From RGIG3009 sp964389495 (GTDB taxonomy: Bacteria > Bacillota > Clostridia > Oscillospirales > Acutalibacteraceae), in assembly GCA_964389495.1 (NCBI GenBank), contig CAYMDU010000037.1, forward strand, positions 1 through 13,793: a DNA stretch of 13,793 nt, in the 5' to 3' direction. The position numbers were made by a program, and so were the translations under genes. The notes beneath the pieces were generated by a model. The model made no database searches. It had not been told where the DNA came from and worked only from the letters and a program-made list of their open reading frames with translations. This document shows, in pieces, positions 6,027 through 13,347 of the stretch (position 1 is the stretch's first letter; each line of letters begins with the position of its first letter).

Positions 6027-6728
6027 CTATTCGGCACGCTCGATTTCCCGACGCAGGCGTTTGATGATTTTCTTTTCCAGGCGGGAAATGTAGGATTGGG
6101 AGATGCCCAGCAAGTCGGCCACCTCTTTTTGCGTGTGCTCCTGTTCCCCGCCGATGCCGAATCGCAACCGCATGATGGTTTGCTCGCGCTGCGGCAGGTG
6201 CGAAACGCAGGCCAGCAGCAAATCGCGCTCGGCTTCCTGTTCGACGCCGCGGTGAACAATGTCGGGGTCGCTGCCCAAAATGTCGGACAGCAGCAGCTCG
6301 TTGCCGTCCCAATCCACATTCAGCGGTTCGTCGCTGGACAGTTCGTGGCGCAACTGGGTGTTTTTGCGCAGGAACATTAAAATTTCGTTTTCGATGCAGC
6401 GGGACGAATAGGTGGCCAGCTTGCTGTTTTTATCGGGGCGAAAGGTGCCCACCGCTTTCATCAGGCCGATGGTACCGATGGAAATGAGGTCTTCGATGCC
6501 CACACCGGAACTTTCGAATTTGCGGGCAATGTAGACCACCAGCCGCAGGTTGTGCGTTATCAGCGCATCGCGGGCTTCGAGGTCGCCGGCGGCGGCGCGT
6601 TGCACGGCGGCGGCTTCTTCGTCGGCGGTGAGCGGCGGCGGCAGGGTGTCGCTGCCGTGTATGTAGTGTATCGGTTCCCCCCATCGGCGCAGCAACCATT
6701 GCCGCAACCGAAAAAACAATCGACGCAT
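6027..6728 (-). CDS. sigE: RNA polymerase sporulation sigma factor sigma-E (pro-form)
   Basis: Sigma-E is the first mother-cell sigma factor of sporulation. The 233-residue product has an N-terminal basic, amphipathic pro-sequence (MRRLFFRLRQWLLRRWGEPI) that holds it at the membrane until cleavage, expected close to HYIHGS near residues 21-26. Then come LITHNLRLVVYIARKFESSG (57-75), DLISIGTIGLMKAV (80-93), LATYSSRCIENEILMFLR (104-121), DEPLNVDWDGNELLLSD (133-149), and the region 4 helix-turn-helix QKEVADLLGISQSYISRLEK. It starts at ATG 6726-6728, after GGAAAGGAAG. spoIIGA ends only 24 bases upstream, so the two form the spoIIG operon. It runs towards hppA and stops just before that gene's terminator. 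The match to the family is strong and unbroken. Confidence 0.97.
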   Translation of the reverse strand: MRRLFFRLRQWLLRRWGEPIHYIHGSDTLPPPLTADEEAAAVQRAAAGDLEARDALITHNLRLVVYIARKFESSGVGIEDLISIGTIGLMKAVGTFRPDKNSKLATYSSRCIENEILMFLRKNTQLRHELSSDEPLNVDWDGNELLLSDILGSDPDIVHRGVEQEAERDLLLACVSHLPQREQTIMRLRFGIGGEQEHTQKEVADLLGISQSYISRLEKKIIKRLRREIERAE

Positions 6729-6752
6729 GAGCAGTCTTCCTTTCCGTGCCGG

Positions 6753-7619
6753 TTAGGCCAGTTGTGTGATGTCGCTGCCAATCAGGGCGGTGTAGTCGCC
6801 GCGGTCGGGTTCGTCGGACAGGGCCACATACACCCCGCTGATGTCACGCGGGGGCTCGCCGCGCACGCGCACGGTGACTTGGGCCGGTACAAACGCGGGC
6901 AGCAAGCCGTTGCCGCCGACGGTGCGGTAGGGTATCAGGCGCCAGCGGCCGACGGCGGGCGAAGCGGCGTGGCCGGCGGTAACGGCGCACAGGGCATCGC
7001 GCAGAGAGTCCGACAGGTAGGGCGCCAGTGTGCGGCGGCCAATCACGATGACCGGCTGGCCGGAAAAGGGTTCGCGCAGGTGCAGGCCGGTGTCGTGAAG
7101 GGCGCGGCACTCACAGGGGCCGCACCCGTCGTTGACGGTGACGAGATACTCGCGGGTATCGGGCGTGCGGCAACGCACCAGGCGTTCATAAAGCCACACG
7201 GCACCGTAGCTGAGCACCGCCAGCAAGGTGAGCATCCACGGTGACAGGTCGCCGTAGATGACGGTGCCGTGCACCAGCAACCGTTCGCTGCCGGTGGCAT
7301 ACCACAACGCGCCGACCAGGCCGGAAAGCAACAGCGAGGTGCCGTAGAAGGTGACAAGTTGCCGCACAAACAGGCGCCGGGTGTGCCACGCAAACGCCAC
7401 GCGCAACATCACGGCGGCGCTGAACAGCGACAGCAGCCACGGCAACGGAAACGGCAGCGACCACAGAATTTGGCAGGCGCTGAGACCGCCGACAACCGCG
7501 CCCGCTGCCAAGCGGAGGCGGCGCACGGGCCGGTGCAGCAACTGCGCTGTGAGTGACAAAAGCAGATAGTCCACGGCGGCGTTGAGCACCACCAGCACAT
7601 CCAAATACAAAACCGGCAT
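6753..7619 (-). CDS. spoIIGA: Sigma-E processing peptidase SpoIIGA
   Basis: SpoIIGA is the septal membrane aspartic protease that removes the pro-sequence of sigma-E, linking mother-cell gene expression to engulfment signals from the forespore. The 288-residue product starts MPVLYLDVLVVLNAAVDYLL, as the family does. It has about five hydrophobic segments in residues 1-148, then a soluble C-terminal protease half with the active-site motif HDTG (D176-T177-G178, within ALHDTGLHLREPFSGQPV); bacterial SpoIIGA works as a dimer, each half giving one aspartate. The start is ATG 7617-7619 after GGAGGG (7626-7631); the reading frame stays open 27 codons further upstream, but that part overlaps the promoter and has no family likeness. 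It is the first gene of the spoIIGA-sigE operon and divergent from lemA. Confidence 0.94.
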   Translation of the reverse strand: MPVLYLDVLVVLNAAVDYLLLSLTAQLLHRPVRRLRLAAGAVVGGLSACQILWSLPFPLPWLLSLFSAAVMLRVAFAWHTRRLFVRQLVTFYGTSLLLSGLVGALWYATGSERLLVHGTVIYGDLSPWMLTLLAVLSYGAVWLYERLVRCRTPDTREYLVTVNDGCGPCECRALHDTGLHLREPFSGQPVIVIGRRTLAPYLSDSLRDALCAVTAGHAASPAVGRWRLIPYRTVGGNGLLPAFVPAQVTVRVRGEPPRDISGVYVALSDEPDRGDYTALIGSDITQLA

Positions 7620-7637
7620 GGAAATCCCTCCACCGGT

Positions 7638-7672
7638 ATTGTACCATGCGAAGACAGACGGAATTTGCCGAA
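7638..7672 (-). promoter_or_regulatory. Spo0A-activated spoIIG promoter with two 0A boxes
   Basis: On the minus strand TACAAT (7638-7643) serves as -10. The 17-base-spaced hexamer AAATTC matches TTGACA nowhere, but at 22 bases TCGGCA (7666-7671) matches 4 of 6. A 22-bp spacing is the known peculiarity of the B. subtilis spoIIG promoter. A perfect Spo0A box TGNCGAA (TGCCGAA, plus strand 7666-7672) covers that -35, and a second, 5-of-7 box (7656-7662) lies exactly 10 bp nearer the -10. This matches the tandem 0A boxes of spoIIG. Confidence 0.7.
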
Positions 7673-7713
7673 GCGTGAAAGATGAAAAAATTTTTAACAA
7701 CAGCTGTTGCCTA

Positions 7714-7742
7714 TTGAATTGGCGAAAAAAATGTGGTATGCT
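7714..7742 (+). promoter_or_regulatory. Sigma-A-type promoter of lemA
   Basis: TTGAAT (7714-7719) and TATGCT (7737-7742) are separated by 17 bases, containing an A7 run. Transcription should start near 7749, giving a very short leader with TAAGGAGGT at 7751-7759. The promoter is back to back with the spoIIG promoter, the two -35 regions being only about 42 bp apart. Confidence 0.65.
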
Positions 7743-7766
7743 AACATCAATAAGGAGGTAGTACTC

Positions 7767-8333
7767 ATGAAAAAAGGTTGGATTATTGCATTATCTGTGA
7801 TTATCGTGGTGGGAATCATCGCGGGGGCTGTGGTCGGTGCCTACAACGGCCTGGTGGATGCCGAGCAGGAAGTGGACAGCAAAGCGGCCACGGTGGATAC
7901 CATGCTCACCCGCCGTGCCGATTTGATTCCCAATTTGGTGAGCACGGTGAAGGGCTATGCGGCACATGAAGAAGAAGTGTACACTGCCATTGCCGATGCG
8001 CGTTCCAAGCTGGCCGGCAGCACCACCACCGAAGACAAGCTGGCCGCCAACGACGAACTGGAATCGGCACTGAGCCGGTTGCTGGTGGTGGTGGAGCAGT
8101 ATCCCGAACTGAAAGCCAGCGAGCAATTCACCGCGCTGCAAGACCAGCTGGAAGGCGCGGAAAACCGCATTTCCACGGCGCGTATGGATTACAACGAAGC
8201 GGTGAAAACCTATAACGGCAAGGTGCGCCGTTTCCCCGGCAACATTGTGGCCGGCCTGTTTGGGTTTGACACGCGCACCATGTACGAAGCACCGGCCGGC
8301 GATGCCGAAACCCCGGTGGTGGATTTTAGCTGA
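7767..8333 (+). CDS. lemA: LemA family membrane protein
   Basis: The 188-residue protein has one N-terminal membrane segment (residues about 4-26, WIIALSVIIVVGIIAGAVVG) and a long, helical outer domain. The family core is clear: YNGLVDAEQEVDSKAATVDT at 26-45, then RRADLIPNLVSTVKGYAAHE (49-68), VVVEQYPELKASEQFTALQD, then RISTARMDYNEAVKTYNGKVRRFPGN and a closing LFGFD. LemA proteins are helical bundles at the cell surface of unsettled function. Start: ATG 7767 after TAAGGAGGT; a longer in-frame start at 7707 lies in the promoter. The next gene begins on its stop codon (TGATG), so the two are made together, a very common pairing across bacteria. Confidence 0.94.
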   Translation: MKKGWIIALSVIIVVGIIAGAVVGAYNGLVDAEQEVDSKAATVDTMLTRRADLIPNLVSTVKGYAAHEEEVYTAIADARSKLAGSTTTEDKLAANDELESALSRLLVVVEQYPELKASEQFTALQDQLEGAENRISTARMDYNEAVKTYNGKVRRFPGNIVAGLFGFDTRTMYEAPAGDAETPVVDFS

Positions 8334-9118
8334 TGCGTGCGTGTGTGAGGAGAGGCTGGGCAGCACTGTGTGCGGCGGTGTTGCTGGCGGCGGTGACAGT
8401 GGGCGCTGTTGGCGCGAAAAGCACGCTGCCCACACCGACCGACCGGTTCTTTGTGAACGATTTTGCCGATGTACTGGGTGACAGCACGGAAACCGAGCTG
8501 TACAACACGGGGGTGCAACTGTTTGAAAAAACCGGCGCCCAAGTGGTGGCGGTGACGGTGAATTCGCTGAACGGCACCGATTTGGAAAGTTACAGCCTGC
8601 AACTGGCGCGTGCCTGGGGCATCGGCGACGACGATAAAAACAACGGCGTGCTGTTGCTGCTGGCGGTGCAAGACCGCGAAGTGCGCATTGAAGTGGGCTA
8701 TGGTCTGGAAGGCTGCCTGACCGATGCCAAAACCGGCATATTGCTGGACAACTACGCCATCCCCTATTTTTCTCAGGACGATTTCGACATCGGCTTGGCC
8801 GAAACCTACCGGGCCATTGTGAACGAAGTGTATTTGGAGTATGGCCTGGAAGCCGAGCCCGACTATGTGCCGGCCGACGAATTGGAGGACGACGGGTTCA
8901 CCCTGTTTGACGTGATTGGCATTTTGGTGACGGTGGCGGTGTTGCTGGTGTTCCTGCGGCGGCCGGGGTTGCTGCTGTTTGCGGGGCACGGGCCGCATCA
9001 TCACGGCGGCGGATTTTCCGGCGGCTTTGGCGGCGGTGGCGGAGGCCACGGCGGAGGCGGCGGATTTTCCGGCGGAGGCGGCAGTTTCGGCGGCGGCGGT
9101 GCGTCGCGCGGATTTTAA
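8333..9118 (+). CDS. TPM-domain protein (YgcG family) with Gly/His-rich tail
   Basis: The 261-residue product has a signal-like hydrophobic start (about 1-28, ending AVGA). A TPM domain follows at about 38-165 (FFVNDFADVLGDSTETEL, GVQLFEKTGAQVVAVTVNSL, WGIGDDDKNNGVLLLLAVQD, EVRIEVGYGLEGCLTDAKTG). A membrane segment lies at about 192-210, and then a tail from 218 of almost only Gly, His, Ser and Phe. TPM proteins of this layout are anchored outside the cytoplasm. They are partners of LemA in many genomes; a plant relative helps repair photosystem II, but the bacterial role is uncertain. Its ATG overlaps the lemA stop by one base (A at 8333), so translation is probably coupled. The glycine tail is normal for the family (also seen in YgcG) and not a sign of damage. 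Confidence 0.93.
   Translation: MRACVRRGWAALCAAVLLAAVTVGAVGAKSTLPTPTDRFFVNDFADVLGDSTETELYNTGVQLFEKTGAQVVAVTVNSLNGTDLESYSLQLARAWGIGDDDKNNGVLLLLAVQDREVRIEVGYGLEGCLTDAKTGILLDNYAIPYFSQDDFDIGLAETYRAIVNEVYLEYGLEAEPDYVPADELEDDGFTLFDVIGILVTVAVLLVFLRRPGLLLFAGHGPHHHGGGFSGGFGGGGGGHGGGGGFSGGGGSFGGGGASRGF
9000..9116 (+). repeat. Low-complexity GGC/GGA-rich coding repeat
   Basis: The 3' end of the TPM gene is made of GGC, GGA and GGT codons; the block GGCGGATTTTCCGGCGG appears twice. It codes the glycine-rich tail and is not an independent DNA element. Slippage could change its length between strains. Confidence 0.7.
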
Positions 9119-9130
9119 GTTTGGCACAAC

Positions 9131-9172
9131 AAAAAACGCGGTTCTTTGCCCGGTGGCAGAGAACCGCGTTTT
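9131..9172. terminator. Bidirectional rho-independent terminator
   Basis: An 18-bp stem with one G-T pair (9133-9150 with 9155-9172, loop CGGT) is flanked by A6 on the left and T4 on the right. It lies 14 bases after the TPM gene stop and 7 bases after the stop of the convergent AraC gene (minus strand, where it ends with T6). It therefore serves both, better for the AraC gene. Confidence 0.92.
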
Positions 9173-9179
9173 GCTGATG

Positions 9180-10022
9180 TTAGGGATGAAAGCCGGCTTC
9201 TTTGGTGCGGCGGCGGTATTGGGTGGGGGTTTCGCCTTTGATCTCTTTGAACACGCGCGAGAAGTAGAGCGCATCGGGGAAGCCCACTTCGACGGCGATT
9301 TCGCGCACGGTGCCGGACGACCGGCTGAGCAGACGGCATGCTTCGCCGATGCGGTATTGGTTGAGATAGCGGTTCACCGACATGCCCAGATTGTCCACAA
9401 ACATGCGGTAGAGCTGGCTGCGGCTGAGGCCGACATGCAGGGCGATTTCATCGACATGCAGAGGGCGCGCATAGTGCTGCTGAATGTAGTCCAGGGCGTT
9501 GTTCAGGTGCGGCAGCACCACTTTGGACGCCGCAATCGGTGCGTTGCGCATGAGTTCACCGAACAGCAAGTAGAGATGGCCGATGCGGTCGGCGGTGTTG
9601 TGGGCGGAGTCGCCTCGCGCTTCGTAGATGGCCAGCACGCGGTTGCACAGGGCATCGGTGTTGTCGGCGTGGACCACGGGGGTGTTCAGCGACAGCGAAG
9701 TGTGTTTGAGCAACGACCGGATTTCGGTGCCGTTGAAGTTTACCCAATAGTATTTCCATGGGTCGGCGGTGTCGGCTTCGTAGTAGACATCCACGCCGGG
9801 AACAATGAGAAAAATATCGCCCGCGGACAGGTGAAACAGGCGGTTTTCCACGCGGAAAAAGCCCTTGCCTTTGCGGACAATGTGCAGAATGTAGTGGCTG
9901 CGTTTGCCGGGAAACACATGATAGCCGGGATCGCACTGGTAGATGCCCGCCCCGGTTACGGTGATGAACAACCGGTCTTCGCCGCTGGTGTAGCACACAT
10001 TGCGGTTGAAAATGTCTTCCAC
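9180..10022 (-). CDS. AraC-family transcriptional regulator (probable galactose-cluster activator)
   Basis: The 280-residue product has a cupin-like sensor domain (about 10-110, with GYHVFPGKRSHYILHIVRKG and FHLSAGDIFLIVPGVDVYYE). At the C-terminus is the two-helix-turn-helix AraC domain (about 172-275): HVDEIALHVGLSRSQLYRMF for the first, and VREIAVEVGFPDALYFSRVF plus the closing KGETPTQYRRR for the second. Such proteins bind a sugar through the cupin and activate nearby genes. The start is most likely GTG 10020-10022, 7 bases after GGAGGG; the ATG at 10038-10040 lacks a ribosome site, and a longer reading to 10133 would run through the promoter. It is divergent from galK, so galactose or a galactose-containing sugar is the likely effector (inference). 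It ends at a shared terminator. Confidence 0.92.
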   Translation of the reverse strand: MEDIFNRNVCYTSGEDRLFITVTGAGIYQCDPGYHVFPGKRSHYILHIVRKGKGFFRVENRLFHLSAGDIFLIVPGVDVYYEADTADPWKYYWVNFNGTEIRSLLKHTSLSLNTPVVHADNTDALCNRVLAIYEARGDSAHNTADRIGHLYLLFGELMRNAPIAASKVVLPHLNNALDYIQQHYARPLHVDEIALHVGLSRSQLYRMFVDNLGMSVNRYLNQYRIGEACRLLSRSSGTVREIAVEVGFPDALYFSRVFKEIKGETPTQYRRRTKEAGFHP

Positions 10023-10055
10023 GGGCAGTCCCTCCCCCATTGGCTTTTCATGAAC

Positions 10056-10084
10056 AGTATACACCGATTTGCAACATTTGTCCA
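10056..10084 (-). promoter_or_regulatory. Promoter of the AraC-family gene
   Basis: On the minus strand TGGACA (10079-10084) and TATACT (10056-10061) lie 17 bases apart, each one base off consensus. Transcription would begin near 10049, before the GTG start at 10022, which fits that start choice. Confidence 0.65.
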
Positions 10085-10104
10085 TATAAAAGTGTAAAAT
10101 AGGA

Positions 10105-10134
10105 CTGGTAATTTGCGGAAAGATGGTGTACAAT
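10105..10134 (+). promoter_or_regulatory. Promoter of the galK cluster with weak -35
   Basis: TACAAT at 10129-10134 is a good -10 and is 28 bases from the galK ATG. Nothing close to TTGACA is found at 16-18 bases upstream (CTGGTA or TGGTAA). A missing -35 suggests activation, most simply by the divergent AraC-family protein. Possible operator pieces are the repeated ATTTGC at 10067-10072 and 10111-10116; this is weak evidence. Confidence 0.5.
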
Positions 10135-10162
10135 GATAGGTAGCAACAAGGAGGTTAGCACA

Positions 10163-11467
10163 ATGAACAAAGCAAACGATATTTTGGCCGCCCTGAATCA
10201 CGGTCGGTACGATGCCGCGTTTGCCCGCCTGTACGGCGAGGACAATGTGGCAACTCAGCGCGAACGGTATTCCCGTGCGGTTTGCGAATATGTCAACCTG
10301 TTTGGGGACGCCGACGATCTGGCGCTGTTTTCGGCGCCGGGGCGCACCGAAATCGGCGGCAACCACACCGACCACAACCACGGCTGTGTGTTGGCGGCGG
10401 GCGTGAATTTGGATGTGATTGCGGTGGCGGCGCGCACGGCCGACCCGGTGCTGCATGTGCAGTCGGCCGGCTACCAGCCGGATGTGATTGAATTGGGAAA
10501 TCTGGCGGTGCAGGCCCAGGAGAAAAACCGGTCGGCTTCGCTGATTCGCGGTGTGGCGGCCCGATTTGAACAGCTGGGATATGCGGTGGGCGGCTTGCGG
10601 GCCTATACCACTTCGGATGTGCTGAAAGGGTCGGGGCTGTCGTCGTCGGCGGCGTTTGAGGTGCTCATCGGCACCATGCTGAGCCACCTGTACAACGGCG
10701 GTGCCGTGGGCGCGGTGGAGATTGCCCAGATTGCCCAATATGCGGAAAATGTGTATTTCGGCAAGCCCTGCGGTCTGATGGATCAGATGGCGTCCTCCGT
10801 GGGCGGTATGGTGTTCATCGACTTCGTGAAGTCGGAAAGCCCGGTGGTGGAGAAGCTGGATTTTGACTTTTCTAAGTCCGGTTACGCCCTCTGCATCATC
10901 GACAGCGGTGCGGACCATGCGGATCTAACCGATGAGTACGCCGCCATTCCCGGCGAGCTGAAGCAGCTTTGCGCCTGCTTTGGCAAGGAATATCTGCGGC
11001 AAATTCCCGAAAATGACTTCATGAAAGCTCTGCCCGAGCTGCGTGGAAAGGTCACGGATCGGGCAATCCTCCGGGCCATGCACGTTTACGGGGAGAATAA
11101 GCGGGTTGTGGCTCAGGTCGCCGCCCTGAAAGCCGGGGACATTGACACGTTCCTGCGGCTTTGCACTGAGTCTGGCCATAGCTCCTGGATGTACCTGCAA
11201 AACATCTGCCCCGCCGGGGCGGTGGAGCAGCAGGCGGTGGCCCTGATGCTGGCGCTTTGCGACAAGCTTCTCCAAGGTCGAGGTGCATACCGTGTCCACG
11301 GCGGCGGCTTTGCCGGTACGGTGCAGGTGTTCGTACCCAATGATATGTTGGACGAGTTTAAGACGAAAATCGAAGCCGTTCTGGGCGCAGGGAGCTGCCA
11401 TGTGATGAACATTCGGGAAAATGGCGGCATACGAGTCGAGCAACCGAAAAATCAGTGTAAGTGCTGA
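10163..11467 (+). CDS. galK: Galactokinase
   Basis: GalK phosphorylates galactose at C1 with ATP, in the cytoplasm, as a step of the Leloir pathway. The 434-residue protein has the galactokinase signature APGRTEIGGNHTDHNHG (58-74), the GHMP ATP loop KGSGLSSSAAFE (155-166), a CGLMDQMAS block with the likely catalytic aspartate D207, and the third GHMP motif HGGGFAGT (379-386). It starts at ATG 10163 after AAGGAGG; an in-frame ATG at 10133 lies in the promoter. The two-thirds up to about codon 224 uses TCG for most serines (10 of 14 counted), like the upstream genes; after about 10,840 there is no TCG and more TCC, TCT, AGC and ATC. The frame remains intact, so the gene looks like a working mosaic. 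It leads galK-deacetylase-galM-galT. Confidence 0.96.
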   Translation: MNKANDILAALNHGRYDAAFARLYGEDNVATQRERYSRAVCEYVNLFGDADDLALFSAPGRTEIGGNHTDHNHGCVLAAGVNLDVIAVAARTADPVLHVQSAGYQPDVIELGNLAVQAQEKNRSASLIRGVAARFEQLGYAVGGLRAYTTSDVLKGSGLSSSAAFEVLIGTMLSHLYNGGAVGAVEIAQIAQYAENVYFGKPCGLMDQMASSVGGMVFIDFVKSESPVVEKLDFDFSKSGYALCIIDSGADHADLTDEYAAIPGELKQLCACFGKEYLRQIPENDFMKALPELRGKVTDRAILRAMHVYGENKRVVAQVAALKAGDIDTFLRLCTESGHSSWMYLQNICPAGAVEQQAVALMLALCDKLLQGRGAYRVHGGGFAGTVQVFVPNDMLDEFKTKIEAVLGAGSCHVMNIRENGGIRVEQPKNQCKC

Positions 11468-11488
11468 TACGGCATTGGAGGATTTACG

Positions 11489-12301
11489 ATGAATCAAATA
11501 AAATGCAACCGTTTTCCCGGTGGACGTCTTCGTTGTTTAACGATGAGTTATGATGATGGCTCTCAATATGATAAACGGTTAACGGAAATTTTTTCTAACT
11601 ATGGCATTCGGGGAACGTTCCATGTAAATTCCGGTACAGTGTTCAAACGTTTTTCCCCAGAAGAAGTATGCGAATTGTACGCAGGGCAGGAACTGTCTTG
11701 CCACATGGTGACCCATCCTTTTCCGCAGGCGATCCCGGAAATGTCTGCGTTACAGGAGATTCTGGAAGACAAGCGCACACTGGAAAATGCAACTGGGACC
11801 ATTATTCGAGGAATGTCGTATCCCTTTGGGAGATACACGCCCCGCGTGATCGATTTGGCGCAGGATGCTGGAATGGAATATGCAAGAACTACACAAGCCA
11901 CGAACAAGTTTGAATTACCCGATGATTTTATGTTGTGGCATCCGACTTGCCATCATAATCATTCGTTAATGGAACATTTGGAGAAATTTCTGGCTCCGGG
12001 CAGATACGATAATCTGAAGCTTTTTTATGTCTGGGGACATAGTCATGAGTTTGCACAAGACGATAATTGGGACCTGATAGAGAATTTCTGCAAAGAAGCA
12101 GGTGGCAGAGAGGATGTATGGTATGCGACGAATATCGAAATCGTTGACTATGTGACCGCAATGCGTGGCCTACGTTTTTCGGCGGATTTAGATCGTGTAT
12201 ATAACCCGGCAGCGATTGATGTTTGGATATCTGTCAATAAGACTCCAGTTTGCTGCAAATCGGGGGAGATTACGTCTTTCGGTGAAAGGATAACAGAATG
12301 A
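11489..12301 (+). CDS. CE4-type polysaccharide deacetylase, no export signal
   Basis: The 270-residue product shows the NodB-homology pattern of metal-dependent carbohydrate esterase family 4. These are MSYDDG (19-24, catalytic and metal aspartates D22-D23), HMVTH (H72 and H76, metal ligands), SYPFGRY (110-116), and WGHSHEF (182-188) with the late histidine. Family members remove acetyl or other acyl groups from amino or hydroxyl positions of sugars; most act outside the cell, yet this one has no signal peptide. It starts at ATG 11489 after GGAGG and overlaps galM by four bases (ATGA), so it is part of the galactose operon and translationally coupled. Hand-counted lines are 38-40% GC against 60% in the first part of galK and about 58% in a galM line, which suggests a separate origin. 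Substrate unknown. Confidence 0.88.
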   Translation: MNQIKCNRFPGGRLRCLTMSYDDGSQYDKRLTEIFSNYGIRGTFHVNSGTVFKRFSPEEVCELYAGQELSCHMVTHPFPQAIPEMSALQEILEDKRTLENATGTIIRGMSYPFGRYTPRVIDLAQDAGMEYARTTQATNKFELPDDFMLWHPTCHHNHSLMEHLEKFLAPGRYDNLKLFYVWGHSHEFAQDDNWDLIENFCKEAGGREDVWYATNIEIVDYVTAMRGLRFSADLDRVYNPAAIDVWISVNKTPVCCKSGEITSFGERITE

Positions 12302-13326
12302 CAAATAATATCAGAGAATTTGGCATGACCCAAAGTGGCGAGCGGGTAAAGAGCTACACGATTGTGACACCGATGCTTTGTGGGGAATTTTTGGACTACG
12401 GTGCCACGATTCGGTCCCTGTCTGTGAAAGATCGGTCAGGCAATTGGGTAGATGTGGTGCTGGGGTACGACACCGTATCCGAATACGAAATGCAGGACGG
12501 CTATTTGGGTGCCTGCATTGGACGTGTTGGAAACCGGATTGGCAATGGAGAATTTGCCCTGAATGGGCAGACCTACCCGTTGGCGAAAAACGATGGTGCA
12601 AACCATCTTCACGGCGGAAATCGTGGCTTTGATAAGTTCATTTGGGACGCAGAGCTTGGCGAAAATTATGTCCGTTTTTCACGCTGCTCCCCAGACGGCG
12701 AGGAGGGCTATCCCGGAAATCTTATGGTGTCCGTCACCTATCGGTTGACCGACAGCACACTGGAACTCATCTATGATGCGGAAACGGACAAGGATACTCT
12801 GTGCAACCTGACCAATCACACCTACTGGAACCTGAACGGCGGCGGGACGGTGCTGGAACACAGTTTGCAGGTCAATGCGGACGGCTTTTTGGAGAACGAC
12901 AGCGGCTGCCTGCCCACAGGCAAAATTTTGAGCGTGGTCGGAACGCCCATGGATTTCTGCACACCCAAGCAAATCGGCAAAGACATCCATGCTGACCATA
13001 TTCAGCTTCGCAACTGCGGCGGCTACGACCATAATTTCTGCCTGCGGGAACAGTCCGGGCTTCACGAAGCGGCGCTGCTGTACAGCGAGCGGACCGGCAT
13101 CACCATGCGGACCATGACGACCATGCCGGGATTGCAGGTATATTCTGGGAATTTTTTGACCAAAAGGCCCGGGAAAAATGGTGCAACTTACGAAAAGCAG
13201 CACGCAATTTGCCTGGAAACACAGTTTTATCCCAATGCGATGAAGTGTGACGGCTTCCCTGAGCCTATCCTAAAAAATGGGGAGAAATATCACCATGTGA
13301 CACAGTACATCTTTTCGGTGAAATAA
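12298..13326 (+). CDS. galM: Aldose 1-epimerase (galactose mutarotase)
   Basis: GalM interconverts beta- and alpha-D-galactose; alpha-galactose is what GalK uses. The 342-residue protein is of normal length and carries the family residues: RVGNRIGNGEFALNG (76-90), NHLHGG (102-107, first active histidine H105), LTNHTYWNLNG (171-181, second histidine H174), GYDHNF with the sugar-binding aspartate, and CLETQFYPNA with the catalytic glutamate E307. Cytoplasmic; no signal peptide. Start: ATG 12298, which overlaps the stop of the deacetylase gene (ATGA), with GAAAGGA just upstream; a second ATG nine codons later is possible but less well placed. Serine codons contain only one TCG in about 17, unlike the left part of the window. 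galT follows after 21 bases. Confidence 0.95.
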   Translation: MTNNIREFGMTQSGERVKSYTIVTPMLCGEFLDYGATIRSLSVKDRSGNWVDVVLGYDTVSEYEMQDGYLGACIGRVGNRIGNGEFALNGQTYPLAKNDGANHLHGGNRGFDKFIWDAELGENYVRFSRCSPDGEEGYPGNLMVSVTYRLTDSTLELIYDAETDKDTLCNLTNHTYWNLNGGGTVLEHSLQVNADGFLENDSGCLPTGKILSVVGTPMDFCTPKQIGKDIHADHIQLRNCGGYDHNFCLREQSGLHEAALLYSERTGITMRTMTTMPGLQVYSGNFLTKRPGKNGATYEKQHAICLETQFYPNAMKCDGFPEPILKNGEKYHHVTQYIFSVK

Positions 13327-13347
13327 GGTTTGCTAGAAAGAAATACG

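Noticed and set aside
9000..9116. Short regular repeats that could suggest a CRISPR or satellite array
   Set aside because: The units are glycine codons in frame with the TPM gene, with no constant spacer length, and a Gly-rich tail is normal for the family.
8210..9274. 354-codon open frame on the minus strand across lemA and the TPM gene
   Set aside because: It crosses a terminator and two real genes, and its product is Ala/Arg/His/Gln-rich with no domain.
8979..10097. 372-codon open frame on the plus strand across the AraC gene
   Set aside because: It reads through the strong bidirectional hairpin and is antisense to a complete AraC-family protein.
10095..10102. TAAAATAG shared with the 2345-2379 repeats
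   Set aside because: An AT-rich 8-mer is expected by chance about once in a window this size on two strands, and no second copy lies 21 bp away. Kept only as a hint, not a feature.
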